Below the pieces are notes generated by a model, which saw only the letters and a program-made list of their open reading frames with translations, did no database searches and was not told the DNA's origin. Position numbers and translations under genes: made by a program. Below are positions 25,084 through 38,915 of a stretch of 64,000 nucleotides of DNA, in pieces; within the stretch, counting starts at the first letter, position 1, and each line of letters starts with the position of its first letter. Origin of the DNA: Crotophaga sulcirostris (Eukaryota; Chordata; Aves; Cuculiformes; Crotophagidae); assembly GCA_013397455.1 (NCBI GenBank), contig VYZB01000195.1, forward strand, positions 467,250 through 531,249, given 5' to 3'.

Positions 25084-25238
25084 TGATGAGAGGTTCTCGT
25101 CTCTCCGCCTCCCCTGGCTGTGCCGGCTGATGAAGGATCGCGCAGAGAGTTTGTAGTGGTTCAGCAGACACGTGATCACCACCACCATCACCATCATCAC
25201 CACCACGATTATGATTATCTGTACAAACTCCAACTCCG
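25084..25238 (-). CDS. PMEPA1: PMEPA1 exon 2: transmembrane helix and juxtamembrane region (residues 35-86)
   Basis: The exon begins after TTGCAG with CG, completing Thr35 of TELEFVQ. Residues about 40-60 form one uninterrupted helix of Ile, Val and Met, ending TCLL, which is the single membrane span. It is followed by [20 protein letters not shown], a basic stop-transfer and juxtamembrane segment nearly identical to human (human has S for the first N). The end DENLSS corresponds to human EDALSS. The exon closes at TCATCA before a GTAAGT donor (25083-25078) in phase 0. The helix is encoded by a run of RTN triplets that resembles a microsatellite. The acidic patch before the helix and basic patch after it predict an N-out, C-in orientation, as known for the family at Golgi, endosomal and plasma membranes. 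Confidence 0.97.
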
Positions 25239-28200
25239 CTGCAAGAGAGACAGACAGACTTTAAGCCACCAGAAAAAGCAACGTGTAATTGAGCACAAGA
25301 AGAGACGGTGTGGCCGGGACATCAATGACACCACTGCATTCTTCCCTCATAAAGCTTTCACACACACCTGCTCTGAGCCCAGCTACTTAATAAAAACCTC
25401 ATTAATTCACTTCTTCAGTGTCTATAGAAGGGATCTTTAAAGATGATCTACAAAGCAGAGTGTTTCCAAGCTATGATACAGAAGGGACTTCCCAAAGCCC
25501 TCCCAGCTGCAGTGTGCTGGATGTCAGGTACAAAACCAGCAGCACCTCAGTGCCTCCCGTGGGGCCACGGAGCCATGAACCAGCTTAATTCATCCTAATG
25601 GAACAGTTTAGCTAAATGCAAGCTAAATTTCTGCAACTCTCTTCCCATTACCACCACTCCTTTCTGCAGAGGGGACTGCACTGAAGTCCTCCTGGGCACA
25701 TACACCGGGCAAGTGTCCCCGCTGTTACAGGGCTTGGGCAGTGGCACAGGGAACCTGTGGCACTGCACAGCAGGCACTGGGCCATCCGCCACAGGGCGCA
25801 GGCAGGGAGACCTCCTGCTTTTCAGTGAGGTGCCAGACAGGCATGATGTGGCTGCTCACAGGGACCACGTCCCAGAGCTCCAGACATTCCTCAGCTCAGA
25901 TCTCGGCCAGCTGACAGTGGCAGCTTGAGTGGCTTGAACTGGCATAAAGGAAAACTGCCAAAAAATCCTCCAAACAAACAAGAGCAAGCAAACAACAGAC
26001 TATCTGGTTAACTCTGGAGACTCTTGGCAGGAGGCATTAAGAAGCCACTCCTAAAATTTCCTAAGGAAATAATTCCTCACACCTCTCTGAGACTAAGGAA
26101 AATTGAGTACTGGAGGCAAACATAACATTGGGGTCATTATTTCCATGCATTCAGCACCCAGAGAGCAGACACGATACCCAAACTGCTTGGTTGCTCCCCC
26201 AAAGTCCCCTCGTGCCAGCAGCACCCAGGGCTCATTGTGCCCAGGACCAGGCAGCAGCAACCCCAGAGTACATTGTAAAGGAGGGGACAGACCAGCAAAA
26301 TTCAACAGCTCTAGGGGTTTAAACTTTTTTTTGTTTCTCGATAGGGACAGTTATAAAATCCCATTTTGGAAAGCTGTGCCCTATGCTATGGTGGATGCTG
26401 CCAGTGTATTTTATCTATACAGACACCCACCTATGTATCTGTAGATACAAAGGAAGACCCATTGTACCTCGAAGGGCAGCACCACACTGCTCGCACCAGC
26501 TGAGGTGGCTTCTGCTGAGTCAGGCAAATTTAATTTTATTTTTTTTTATGGAAAGTTTTCTCCTGGCAGGTGGCATTTAAGTGCCAGTAAAAGCAAATAA
26601 ATGTCAAGAAAACAGACCAGGTGGTGAGTGCTGCCAGTTACCTCAGATCTCATTCTGCTAAACAGCAGCTATTTCTGCTATTGCCCAAAATGCTTAGCCA
26701 GCTCTGCCCACCACCTTCAGACAGCAGAACTATGCTTTGAAAGCAGGAGCCTTATCTGTCACTTCAAGTTAGATGTATGAGTGACTTGCAGCCCATACTT
26801 ACAGAATACTTACAGAACCCCTAAAACCCAGCTGCCTTTACACTGGAAGACTGCACATGAGATGGGAAGAGAGGGGTTAAAAGCCAAACACTGCAAAGGA
26901 GTTTTTCCTTAAAAATGCCTTTTAGCTAAAGGCATCTTCTTAAAAGAGGAGCTCGGGGTCTTTCACAGCAACCCCCACAAGGTGCCCGAATGCCACTGTG
27001 ATGGGAAAAGCTTGGAAAAAAACCATATTCCCAACAACTAATTTTCCAGCCTCAAAGCAGCAGCACAGTTCATCCATTGGAACGACAGGAGACTGGACTT
27101 GAGAGCTGCCATGAGTGCACTTGTGCTGGAGGAACAGGCTCAAACTGGTGCTCATTTCTTCTACACATAAATCAGATTAACCAGACGCACAAACACACCA
27201 AAAATTTAAGGGCTGGGAAAAGAGGATGATGCAAAACGGTTTAAAAAAAATCCACAGTGTCTCTTCCCATGTTGTCCCTCCTATGTAGGACAGTGTCCCC
27301 ACACAGTCCAAAGGCATGTCCTAGTGCCAGCTGCACCCAGAGGCACTGAGAGCATCCCTGCTGACCTCCAGTACTGACCAGCAGGGTGAAGCCCCAGCAC
27401 CCCAGGCAGGTATGAGATGCCTCACAGCTTCCCTGGGTGCTCTCCAGGTCACCCACAAAGAGTCAGCCCCATGGGGACACTGACCCAGAGCTGCTCTGCC
27501 TCACCTACACGTGGGCAGCAGATCCCACAGCCTGGAGAGCAGCTGCTCAGCTTGGGTGCAGAGCCTGCTTTTTGCAGAAATCATTATAGAACAGAATAAA
27601 CATTAAAAAACCCCAAGGTTTTTAGGAAAATGAGTCAATTTGGCCTCAAAATGCAGCATGTGCTTTGGCCACGGTAAGAAAACACAAGAAAAAAATATAA
27701 ATGAGACCAGTGATGGAAAACTGCCTTTTCTGTTAACAGAGGTTATATTTCTGAAGAAAAACAAGACCAAAGTAGCAGTAAAGGAAAGTTCCTTTCCTAG
27801 GATGAGAGGTCCCTTAAATAAACCAAACCTTGCAAAATTGGTCACGGTACTTTGGTGACACAGGTGAAGTTTGGGACATCAGGAAATGTCGCCCTAATTC
27901 CTTCCTAGGAAAGGACACACACCAGAGGTGTCATTTACAAACAACCTAAACCAAGCTGCCTGCACACACGTACAGACACACAACAAGCAGAGCCTGACAC
28001 AGAAGAAAGGGTGGGAATTCCATCAGGATCTGGGACAAGACAACACACCAGCGTCTCATCTGTCCCCATGCAGCCCTGAATGCTGTTTATCCTGGCTCTG
28101 CCACTCCTGTGAGTGGGGTATTACAAAACACTTGCCGAGAGGTGCAATAATAAGGCACAGCATGATCACCACAAGGAAAGAGACGCTGCCTTCCAGCAGG

Positions 28201-29638
28201 GACCTTTCTCTTGCCCCATCCCTCCCTCCCACGTTCTCCTGGAGCTCGGCAAGCTGGACCCCCACAGGGACCATGGGGCCAGGCCAGGAAGCACAGGCAG
28301 GGTTCGGCCATGCATCATACCTTGCTCTTCAAACTAAAAATTGGGTTATTTGAATATGGAGCCTAGTCTAAAGTTACAGCAATCACACTGGCGTTATCAA
28401 TAGAAGAGCAATTTTAATATCTCGCTTTGTGGGAGGAGGAAGAACAATTAAGCTGCAAATTAACATTCTACAAACGGGTTTGGTGAAACATGTCTGAACG
28501 ATAAAGCCTGATCAGCTCCCCTCGTTCAGACTTTGGCCTTTTCATGCCAATGGCCTTGCTCTTCTCCAGTCTCCTTCATTAGCACAGGGAAGCAAACAGC
28601 TCAATCACTGCAGGGGAACACATTTACCCTTGTCCTGCAACACAGACAACGGCTGAAAGTGTTTAAGTATTGTATACAAAAAAAAAAAAATCTATCTACC
28701 CCCATGTCTTCTTTGGTGGCGCTGCCGAAAATAGAACACTGTATGTATACATGAGGAAGCCAAACCCCCCAGGAACCTCTGCTCTCTGCACCAGCAGGAG
28801 CTCAGGAAGAGCAGGGGGCACACAGTGCCCTGAGTTCTGCTCCACCCCAAGCCCAGCCCGGGAGGAGCAGCCCAGCCTTGCAGTGCCTAGGAGCAAACAC
28901 ATCAGGTACGTTGAGATGAGCTTCAGTCTCAAGACCGCTCATGTTGCCCAACCCGGCCTTTGGAAAAAATAAAATAAAAAATCAAACCAAACCAAAAAAA
29001 GTCCCACACATTCTATTTGTGCTTTTCAAGTTTCAAGAGACTCATACCCACTCCAGCTGCCAAAGGTTCTGCCAACTCTCCCTCTGTTTTAACTTGTCCT
29101 CACGGGCTTCATTTGCAGAAGGGGGGGAAAACCCAACACACTGGAAAGCTGGGTATACTCGGCAAGATTTTATCCAAGCAGCTCAGTCAAACTAATGAAG
29201 AAAGATCATTAAAAACCCAAACTTTGAGTTAATACGTTATTATACAAGTGCAATTCAGCTGCTATGCTAATAAAAAGCCTTTGGGGAACGAAAAACAAGC
29301 CAAACTGCAAAGCACATAATTTATAATTCTACTGGCATTCTTAAAAACACACACAGAACAAAACAAGAAAAAAAAATACTCAACACATTTTGTGTTTGGC
29401 TTCCTAATCATTGTCACTTTTCAATTAGAAGAGACCTCATTCCATTTCTCTCTGTAATTTTCCCCAAGGGAAGTGTTATAAATGCACTAGGCTTCACAAG
29501 CTGGGCATAGTCAGCCTCCAAATGCAAAGTAAGGTCACACTAATTTAATTTTGCATAATTTTTACTCCAGAATACGTTTCAAACTAACAGGTTCAGGCAT
29601 CACATTTAAGTGACACAACCTGCTTTTCGGTATTTTCT

Positions 29639-29646
29639 GTCTAGAC
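29639..29646. promoter_or_regulatory. Palindromic Smad-binding element GTCTAGAC
   Basis: A perfect 8-bp Smad3/Smad4 palindrome in intron 1, about 4.4 kb upstream of exon 2 in transcript sense. The match is exact; binding is inferred from the known consensus and the known TGF-beta control of this gene. Confidence 0.4.
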
Positions 29647-30718
29647 ACTGCAGCTTTGGGAGTCAGTAAGCACGCGTGCAACTGTTTTGCAACTAAGCAT
29701 TTTCCCCCCAGATTCTCACCATCCTGAAACTGGATATTCGTGATCAAGTAAAATCACTTGTCACATCCCATTCTTCAAGTTTGTTACTCGTTTGCCACTC
29801 TAAACCCCATGTGGCCTTGAATAAGGCTTTCACAGTGGATTATAGTGTTACATTAATAAATGATAGGACAGTCCACCGCTTCCAAAGCCTGCAACGTGTC
29901 GGCTGCGGCTGCTCTCCTGCTCAGAGGGCTTTTCGGAGGAAGGCAGCACTCCTCCCACTGAAGACCCCATTTACAGCTCCATAAAAGCGGCTGCAGAAAG
30001 GTTCATCTCAGAGCTTCCTTGAGTGCCTATGCTCAGCACCCACAGGTTTAAGATGTATTAATATTTTTGCAAGGCAGGAGAGCTACTTGAGTCCATGGTG
30101 ATGCTGGGAGCGCTGAGCCTCTGCACACACACACGGTTCACATCGCCCGCAGGGGACATGAGGCTACAATATACTTTAAATGTGTTTCCTTACTTTTTAC
30201 AGCTATACTACACTTCATAAAATGCTTGCTATAAACTTTATTAATGCTCTTCCTTCCACAGAGTATCGCAGCTGAAGACAAACACTCCAAAGTATAAAGA
30301 AGCAAGTATCAAGAGGAAAGAAAATACGCCTGCATTTTGCTGCAATAATGATGGGCACCATTTAAATGTGGACATAACAGCTTTCAGACAGGGTCTCAGC
30401 CAAGATTGCCTTTGCTTTCAGTCAGGCATAATACACACCTACAGGTCAGAACAGTTATCTGTAAGCCTCAATTATGTTTTCTACATACATTGGAATTGCG
30501 TATCGCGTGAGATGCTGTTTTTTAAAAAATATGCCAGTCATCATAAACACTGTGCTGCACCGTGCTAAACCCCAAAACTGTTTTGCTGAGACAAAATTAA
30601 AGCAAACAGAGAATCCCCTGCAGAATACTTTCCTTCTCCTATGTTCTCTTTCACTTCCTCTGGGTATTTTTATCATTAGTTCAGACTTGAAGCAGATTGC
30701 TGGGACAGTTCAAGCACA

Positions 30719-31222
30719 ATGAGTCTGATCACAAGCTCATACAGACAACACAAATATGCTCTTAGGGTTGTGGAGAAAAAATTCCTGCTGCTGATACCAT
30801 CTTCTGGTGGACATCAGCCCAGTGTGAGGCAACGCAATGCCCTGCTTCAAGCCCTACAGGATGACATCCCTCCTGAGCAAGCTTTGTTGCTGAAAGCTGA
30901 CGAACCATTAGTTAATTTTTACCCAGGATGGACAGGACGCGCACCTCAGCCACTGGATGCTCCTGTGATGGTCCCTCAGCACCAGAGCCCCATCATCACT
31001 CATGTCATCAGCATTCTTTTGGAAAATACATTTAAAACTGTGTTTAGAGGTTGCTTCACGTGCCCGACAGAAAGCAGAGTTGGTAACAGAGTCAGACAAA
31101 GCCTTCATTGGGCTTTGAAAGTGTTGGGCACCGCCCCATCGCTAAGGGGAAACTTCCAATGCTGCCCCAACATCTGCACTAGCACAGGTCACAGAAAAGG
31201 AAAAAAAGTGGGTTTGAAATGA
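30719..31222 (+). other. Unassigned 167-codon open frame in intron 1
   Basis: An ATG-started frame on the strand opposite PMEPA1, with no recognised domain, no membrane helix and no repeats. I see no convincing promoter or splice structure around it. It is most likely a chance frame or part of an unannotated noncoding transcript, and I do not call it a gene. Confidence 0.15.
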
Positions 31223-32223
31223 AAACTTAACTCCAGCCATTTCCCCTAATCTTGAAACTGATCTAACTCGAGTAGTAGAAAAATCCAAAAGGAAGTGAGT
31301 AAGAGTCGGGGAGACTAAAAAGCGGCTGGGAACAATGCAAACTTTACTGTTTCAGCTTTCAGAGAACAGTGGAAACAGTATTTCCCATTGAATCACTGCT
31401 GTGCCATCACTGCCCACACACATACTCGCTCCCAGCAGCCAGGCTCCTCTCTGGGCAGAAGGGTTGTTTGACCTGGCCTCGGGTTTCAGCCCACCGCAGC
31501 GCAAGGGCTGAGCTTCTGCAACCACCAGCGATCCGAGAGAAGAGTTCCTGTCCATGCTGGGACATTTCTCTGCAACCCAGCTGTACGGAAATCTCAGGAG
31601 TGGCCATTTTCTACCATACATAGGGACTATCTTAATGCCATATCATTAAGGTCCATGGGAAACCAAAGAATTTGAGCAGTAGGAGCAAAGCTTAGAATGG
31701 GAGATGCACCATGGTGAGGGGTAGGAGTGCTCACCTTGACCCCAGCACCTCCATCAGCTTCCAAGTGGCAAGTCGAGGTGCCCACCCCACTCTCTGCAAA
31801 GGGAAGTCTTCCACAGAGGTCATACAGCTCAGGACCAAGATCCAGCTCTGATTCAGTCCCACTGAGGACCCTGATCCCTCCTGGAACTGCAGGAGGAACA
31901 CGGTCCCAGAGTAGGCATGAAGCCAAAGAGCTTACCAGCAGCAGGATACTGGACACAAACTATTGGCACAAAGGGGAACCGATGGCACAGGGCACCTGAG
32001 CCCTCTGCAGACAACCAGCCCTTAAGTGAGTATGGCTCTCCCACAAGGCAGCAGTGGGATACCTGATGGCACTGTACGAAGAGTTAGGTGACTCCTATAG
32101 TCAAGAAGAGCCTCTTGCTTTGTATCCCCACAGCCCTTGCTCCAGTTATGAAGCAGCACTTTCCACTCCTTGCCAGGCACAGCTGCTTTGTGGAGCGCCT
32201 GTAGTTATTTACAGAGCCTTGTT

Positions 32224-32238
32224 CACGTGGGTGACTCA
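32224..32238. promoter_or_regulatory. E-box next to AP-1 site
   Basis: CACGTG (32224-32229) is followed closely by TGACTCA (32232-32238). Another TGACTCA lies at 32723-32729. These are exact consensus matches within intron 1; function is unknown. Confidence 0.25.
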
Positions 32239-35200
32239 GCACTGTGATTCAACAGGTCCCAGCCAAGAGCCCACAGCACAGAGCAGGGCACCTCAGTGGG
32301 GGACCGTCCCACAGCAGTGCCCAGTAGGCAGCACCAGCCTCCAGCAAAGCCCCTGGGGACTGGGGACAGTCAAGTCATGTCTGGTCCTGAAGCTCATGAA
32401 ATCCATAAATGAATTGCTGCCTACCGCCAGCTAAATAGGGCGGCACTGTAATGTCACACTGCATGTCCCGGCTTCTTCCATAATCCTTGGGGATTTAGGG
32501 TAAATTCAACTGACTGCAACGCTCCGTCCTTCATGTACCACTCCCCCCATACCCTAGAAAGGAAGGTCTGCACACACACATAAAAACACACACATAGCCT
32601 TTCCAGCCATGGCAAAATTAACCAGATAAATTAATGAAAAGTGTTCACAAATCTGCAGCGAACACTTTCATCCCTGATTTTCCATTAACACCTCCAATAT
32701 CCACAGAGCTGCCCTGGCTGTGTGACTCAGAGTAAGATGCAGCAGAGATGTGCACAGTCCTGACTGCAGTTCCCTCTCCTCCCAGTTTTCTCTTCTTTTC
32801 ATCCACCCCCACCCTTGGGCATCTTCTGTTTGAACAGGTTCCTTGTAGCCCTTGATGGCAGCGCTTTAGTTACATAAAAAAAACAAAACATGTAAGAGAT
32901 ATAAATAAGAGTACAGCTACTTTTCGACGAAGCATGCACAGATGAGGCTATTAAAGAGTAATCAGGAAGATGGTGAGGAGAAATAGAAGACCAAATCAGA
33001 CTGGTACTAGCAACAATTTGAAGCTTGGAGCTAAAGGGCATCCACGCATCCTTCCTCCCTATTCACGACTCCCCAAGCTTTGTGGGACACCAAGCAGGGA
33101 TGCTCAAGGATTTCAGCCAAGAATGGTTTCAGGCCAGTAACCTTAAAGGCTCTAAACAAGTTTGTGCAGCTCCTCAAAGAGCAAATGGAAAACAAGTCTT
33201 GGAATCCAAGAGCAGACAAAGGTCCCCCTCTTCCAGCATCCGTAAGCGTCTGTCAGCACCCAAAGCCTGGTCTGCTTCACTACCATTCTATAGCAAGCAG
33301 CCTTCTCAGCTCCTGGTCCAGAGGTCCCTGCTCCTCTACCCAGCCATGGGCTTTGATAGGCAGAAGAAGGATATGACCCAGCAATTTCTCCAACAGACCT
33401 GGCTGCCGACTTCGCACGAAACTTATTGCTAATGGGTAGGCAGCGACGCTGCCCTAAACCAGAAGTGATGGCTCTGACTTTCAGTCGTTCTCAGCACCCA
33501 CATCTCCGGCCAAAGGCAGCAGCAAGGGCAGGGGTTTGTGCACCAGCAGCCTGCGGAGGAGGAGAGACACCCTTATCCATTCTGTCAGCTATTTGACAGC
33601 CTAACCCACTCCCCTCCCCAGTCTTCGCTGACATTTCAGAGCACCACAGCTTCAGCGGTGCCTAGAGGCACTGGCAAGAACAAGGAGATGCACAAGGACA
33701 GTCCTTGCCATGAACAGCTGAGAGCTTACCGCTACCTTGCATGCCCCAATAATTAGGGCATAAAACAAGTCCTAATCACTTTTGGAAAATGAAAGCTGAG
33801 GACACCCTGTACTGTCTTGCCTTACACATACCGACACGCCGCCTTTTGCGAGTGGAAAACCAGAAAGGCTGGGAGCTGATGTTACTGAGTTGGTGTGCAG
33901 CAGATCTGGACCAAAGAAGGGTTCACAGAGCTGGCCTGAGGTCTGCTTGGTCCCTGTGCACACCTGCCTTGGCTTAGTTTAGATCAGGTTCTATGCCTGC
34001 CCCAAGAGCTTGCATTTGTGCCTGCTGGCTGCAAGTGTACTTTCAGAAAGCACGGGATAGACGCCACACCAAAATCTGGGCTCACTTTGGACCGTTGCGT
34101 GTCTCCCTGGAAGGATCAGAGGGCTAAACCTAGCACAACAGAGTCCAGCCAAAATGCGGTCGTTATGCCAGATGCTCATCAAAGCCTCTGTGAAGGATGT
34201 GGCTTAAGCAATGTAGCCAAAGAGTGGACCTCATTTTTTCTACTCAAGGTTAAAGAATGTGAATTCGAGAACAGCCATCTGAATCACGGCACCCTTGAAG
34301 GAATAAACTCACAGCTCTGCAAGGAGCAGCTGCCGGGGACTTGGACACTGTAGCATCCTACAAGAGAGGCAGCAGGGCCAGCACGGGGACCACATCTAAC
34401 CATGGCCCCTCACCCCCTCCTGTTCATACATAACAGCATGGAGGAGGATACCCTGGCACAGCAGCAACACAGCCTGGTGGAAACAGCTCTGCCCTGGCCC
34501 ATCCCTCCCAGCCCCACCTGGAAAGCGGACATGCCCATTATGCTAAACGTTACATCTGAAATGCTCTAATTTAAGCAAGAACCAAAACAGCTCCAGGCAA
34601 CAGTTGGAATCCAAAGACAGGCAGAGAGGGTGCAGTGTGGAACACTGCTCCTGGTTTACAGAGGCCATTTTATCCACCAGATGCCGAGCTCTACTCATTA
34701 AAGAGACCAATGTTCTCCCTCTCGGAGACCTTAGGCAGGGAAGAAGAGACGAAAGAACAAAGAACTTCAGATGGCAGATTATTCAGCCTCCGCTGCTCGC
34801 CTGTTAGGTCATCTTAGAAACAATCAGACCAAGCAAAGTCATTACTGCAACATTTGTGTATTAGCATTTATCTGCTACATTTATCTTCTAAATAATACCG
34901 CCATAAAACCACATACAAAGGGGCCATCAACGATTGTATTTGTTTACAAGGTAGCACAGAAATACTGAAGATACAGAGTATGATCTTGATATTGTCGCTA
35001 ATCAGCAGCATCTTGAAACTGGAGCTGCAGCAGCAACACCAAGGCATCAAAGAGAGCAGGATCAGGCCCGTGACACTAGGCAGGACAGCTGGAAGGAGCC
35101 AGTTGGCTTTGGTCCTGCTACATGCATCATCAGTACAGCTAACAGCTAAATTGCCTTTCCAGATTCAACACGGCCAGTTCTGATGTACACAAAAATAAAT

Positions 35201-37719
35201 CTGTGCAAGCCACTGATGGTAGGCTGAGAACAGGGCAGGAGAGCAGAGAGCAAGTGGGATGCAGAAAAGGAGTTGGCTTGAGAAAAATCATTGCTGGAAA
35301 ACCAGTGGTGGGGCCCAAAGAAGTCATGTCAATCCTTGGGCCATAACTGTGTGCTTCATGAACTGCGTTCGTTTTCTTCATTTATCACCCTGGGGTAATC
35401 AAGCATCACATCCTCTGAGTCACTGGCAAATGATGGCCTCATCCTGCACCCCCACCCCCTTTTTTGTTTGTTTTAAAGGAAATGGCCCCATTTCGTGCTT
35501 ATAGACACGAATATCAGGCTGCTCAGTCCTCAGAAAATTTTTTTAGTCCTTAGAACACAGAAACTGTCGATCACACTGCTGTGCCTGTTTTTAAAACATG
35601 ACCTTCCCAAGGCAGCACCACCACGGCAGCAGCTGCATTCAAGGGCCAGAAAGGCAGGATCAGACTGGTAGCACCCAGCTTTTACATGGAAATTGCAAGC
35701 GTGAGAGCTGGGCTCAGCAGCTCTTTCAGCTGGGACACCTCCTGGCTCTGAGCAGAGACCTGTCAGCTGGAGACCTGTTTAGAGAAACTCCTGAAGACAT
35801 TAACCAGCTCCCTCAGAGCAATAAGAACTAACAAGGCTCTTCAGAACACTCTAACTCCCTGAAATCTTGCACAAGACAACCCCTTCCCTTCCTTTTTGTG
35901 CCCATTTCTCTTGCCCTCCCCTTTTCCGGGGTTTTGAGACAACACATTTTATGCACAGTAAGCCTGATTCCAGCCTACTGAGATGACTAGAAGGAGTACA
36001 TTGCTTTTGAAGTTACTCCCAAGGGTAAGGACAGCTAAACTGGATAAAAAGAATACAGTAATTTTGATTTTGCACTTAAAAGATAGGTAAATTTGCTTGC
36101 TCGCTAGAAAATACTAAGCAAGGCTCACGGACCCCACCACGCTGAGACCAACCAGAGCACCTCCTGTTTCCTGAGAAGTGGCACGATGGCAACAGGCCTG
36201 GATGATGTCTGAGACAGGGGCTAGGGCAGTGCATCACCTCATCCCCTCCAACAGGAGCATCCAGACAGGGACACAGGAGCAAGAGTTTACAGTTCACAAT
36301 CATAAATAGCATGACCAGAAAAAAAAAAAAATCTACCAAATAACAAGTGAAAAAACACAGTACAGAACATCCGGATCAAATCCTGCCAGCAGACCCTGAA
36401 AGCCCAAAGAGGTTTGTTTGTCAGGGGGTATCTCTACAGGTAGTAAAAATAAACACATTAATAAATAAGTATTTTCATATACCCTGGAAACACTTCTGAT
36501 CAATATGTGGCTTGCTACTGTAGAGGCTTTTTTCCCTTCCACCCAGCAGAACTCATGACAAAGGAAAGCACATCTCATTTATGAACTTCACTATAAATAC
36601 TTTTGCTAACTGCCATTTAGGAATTTCATTTCCTGCTTGAGCAAGTCCTGTTGAAAGAGGCAATTACCAAATTTGTTTCTAGTTATAGAAATAGATGTTT
36701 GTTGCTGCCCACATCTGTTTCGACAGACAAATTGCCAGTCATGGACGCTCTGAGGAGAAAAAGTGCTCCATCCAGGGAGGGTCTTGCCACCTCTCTAAAA
36801 AGCTGACAGCAATTAAAGGGACTGAGTTTCCAATTCCAACTTTCTTTGAGCCCTGTCTCCCACTTTAATCAAGCTGCCTCACACCAGCAGGACACCTGCA
36901 GCTTCACAGTCACTCGGTGCCCGCCACCGAGGGCTGCTGGCACTGCTGCAGTCTGCTCCCTCCTCCCGCCACTGCCGAGACACCGAGGAATATAGGATTC
37001 ATTAGTCACCAGGGCCATCAAAACAAGGCAATAGAACTCTGCAGGTCGCAAGGATCCAGCACGCTGCATTTGTTGTGTGCACAGAAACGAAGGCAGCAGC
37101 AGAGCGTTCTCCTCGCCTGCAAACCAGTGAGATTGCACAGGCCTTCCTGCTCCGTGTGGGACACCCCACTGCGAACCAGCCAGCGGTGACGGCGCACGGG
37201 GGCGAAGATGGAGTTTTATGGCTGCTGCTGGCACGGATGACAGCCTCTCCCAGCTGAACACTGTATATACTGGGTTTTATCAGGTCCCCCTCCCCTGTGT
37301 CCTCCCTTCCCACTCCCTTCCACCCTGCCTGTCCTCTAGAAAGTTTCCACTTCCACTTACTCCCAGGAAAACCATTCACAAGCCAATTCCCAAGAGGCTC
37401 AGCTGTGGCCCCATTGGTGCCAATTGTGGCTCAGGTGCCCCAGTCCCAGCACAGTGCCCGGCAAGCTCTGTGGGACCAGTGCTCGAGCAGGGGCACCCCA
37501 AGAGGGACACAGGGACGAGCAGCAGCACCTTTTCTTCCGTGCCACAAGAACAACACTCATCGAGTCACCCCCAGCGCCTGGCTCAGGGATGCGCTGAAGG
37601 CACAGAGAAGATAGGAAACACCAGAAATTGTGGCCAGGGAACCTCCGCTTCTCCAGCATTTTTCCTGTGTGAATCAGCATGGCTCAACCCCACGGCACCA
37701 GCACAGCCCCAAGGAGCCC

Positions 37720-37870
37720 ATCGGCATCCGTGAGCGATGCCAGGGACCCCGCCGTGCCCCCAGCCCGAGGCCACAGCGCTGCAGCTCCCCTGGGGGCTCC
37801 GGGACACGCGGCCCCGGCAGCAGCGCCGCAGGGCTGCCCCGACACGCAGCTCGCAGACGGGTGTCGAAAC
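37720..37870. promoter_or_regulatory. CpG-dense patch in intron 1
   Basis: A GC-rich, CpG-rich stretch of about 150 bp (for example ACACGCGGCCCCGG, CAGCGCCGCAGG and CCCCGACACGCAG) in a less CpG-rich surround. It could be an intronic regulatory element or an alternative first-exon promoter. No in-frame exon with a good donor was identified. Confidence 0.25.
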
Positions 37871-38828
37871 ACAAATTGAGCAAGTTGGTCAAAGCCACAC
37901 AGGTCATGACAGGGCTCTAACTGCAACCGGATTTCCTCAGCCCTGTCCAGGGCTGTTCAGGACTCCTCTCCCTTCCTTGTCTCTTCTTAAGCATCATTAT
38001 CATCTATATCATTTTGCAGCTTTCGTTTACAAAAGGAGTGACTTTTCACAAGGTAAGTCACTCCCATGGAACAAGGACAATCTTCATTTACAGACATAAT
38101 TATGCACTGTGCAAAAAAATATGCAAAATGCATGCAAACGCCCAGACACGCACACCATTTGGTCACTACAATATTCCAGTTCAGCTCCTGAACTGGTCTG
38201 AACACCACCAGATGGGAGTGAATGCATGTGCATACTCACACAGAGATGTCAAAAAAACCCTATTTATATATAAACACACACCAGAGCGAATGGGGGAGGT
38301 GAGTAAAAACGCCTCAAATCTGACAAAATTAAAGGTAATAAATTTACTTCTACCTCAGCTGTAGCAACAGCCCGAGAAAGGTTTTAACTCCTACAGCAAA
38401 TATGCTGGGAAGTTTTGTTGTGGTGTTTTGCATTTGTGAGTTTATAAGCACACACAAAAAGAGAAGCTGCTCTCCCATGTAGAAGCCAGCAGCGTTTGCA
38501 GAGACAAGAACAGGACTGGGTTCCCGTGCCCTCCCCTCGCCCAGCCACAGCAACATGAGCTGAGCCTCTCCATCCCCATCCCCTGGCACATCTGCGTCCC
38601 TCCTGCCCACCTCATTGTCCCCAGCACCCCTGTGCTGTCCCCACAGACACCATATTGATGACAAGGAGTGACGGTGGAGCGTCGACCCACAAGGTCAGCC
38701 CCAACAATAGGTTTTGGGGGCAGCTGGAAGGAAGAGGTAGTGGGGGCGAGGAGCCCCTCAGCTCGCCCATCCCTCCACAGAGGTTATTTCTAGCCTGGCT
38801 TTTCAAGCTATCCTCATGGCCGCCAGCC

Positions 38829-38915
38829 ACCTGCCTGCGGGATGAGGATGCTCAACCACCTGCCCATGGGATGAGGATGCTCAACAATCTGCCTGCGGGA
38901 TGAGGATGCTCGGTG
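38829..38915. repeat. 29-bp unit repeated three times
   Basis: Three consecutive 29-bp units share the core GGGATGAGGATGCTC. The first two differ at three positions and the third is slightly more diverged at its end. It is a small minisatellite in intron 1. Confidence 0.9.

Noticed and set aside
25120..25440. Plus-strand frame with a run of histidines
   Set aside because: It is the antisense of the membrane-helix codons of PMEPA1 exon 2.
25420..25456. Possible CR1 remnant (GAAGGGATCTTTAAAGATG)
   Set aside because: Resembles a piece of the CR1 3' end in reverse orientation, but it is too short and has mismatches; no tail repeat is present.
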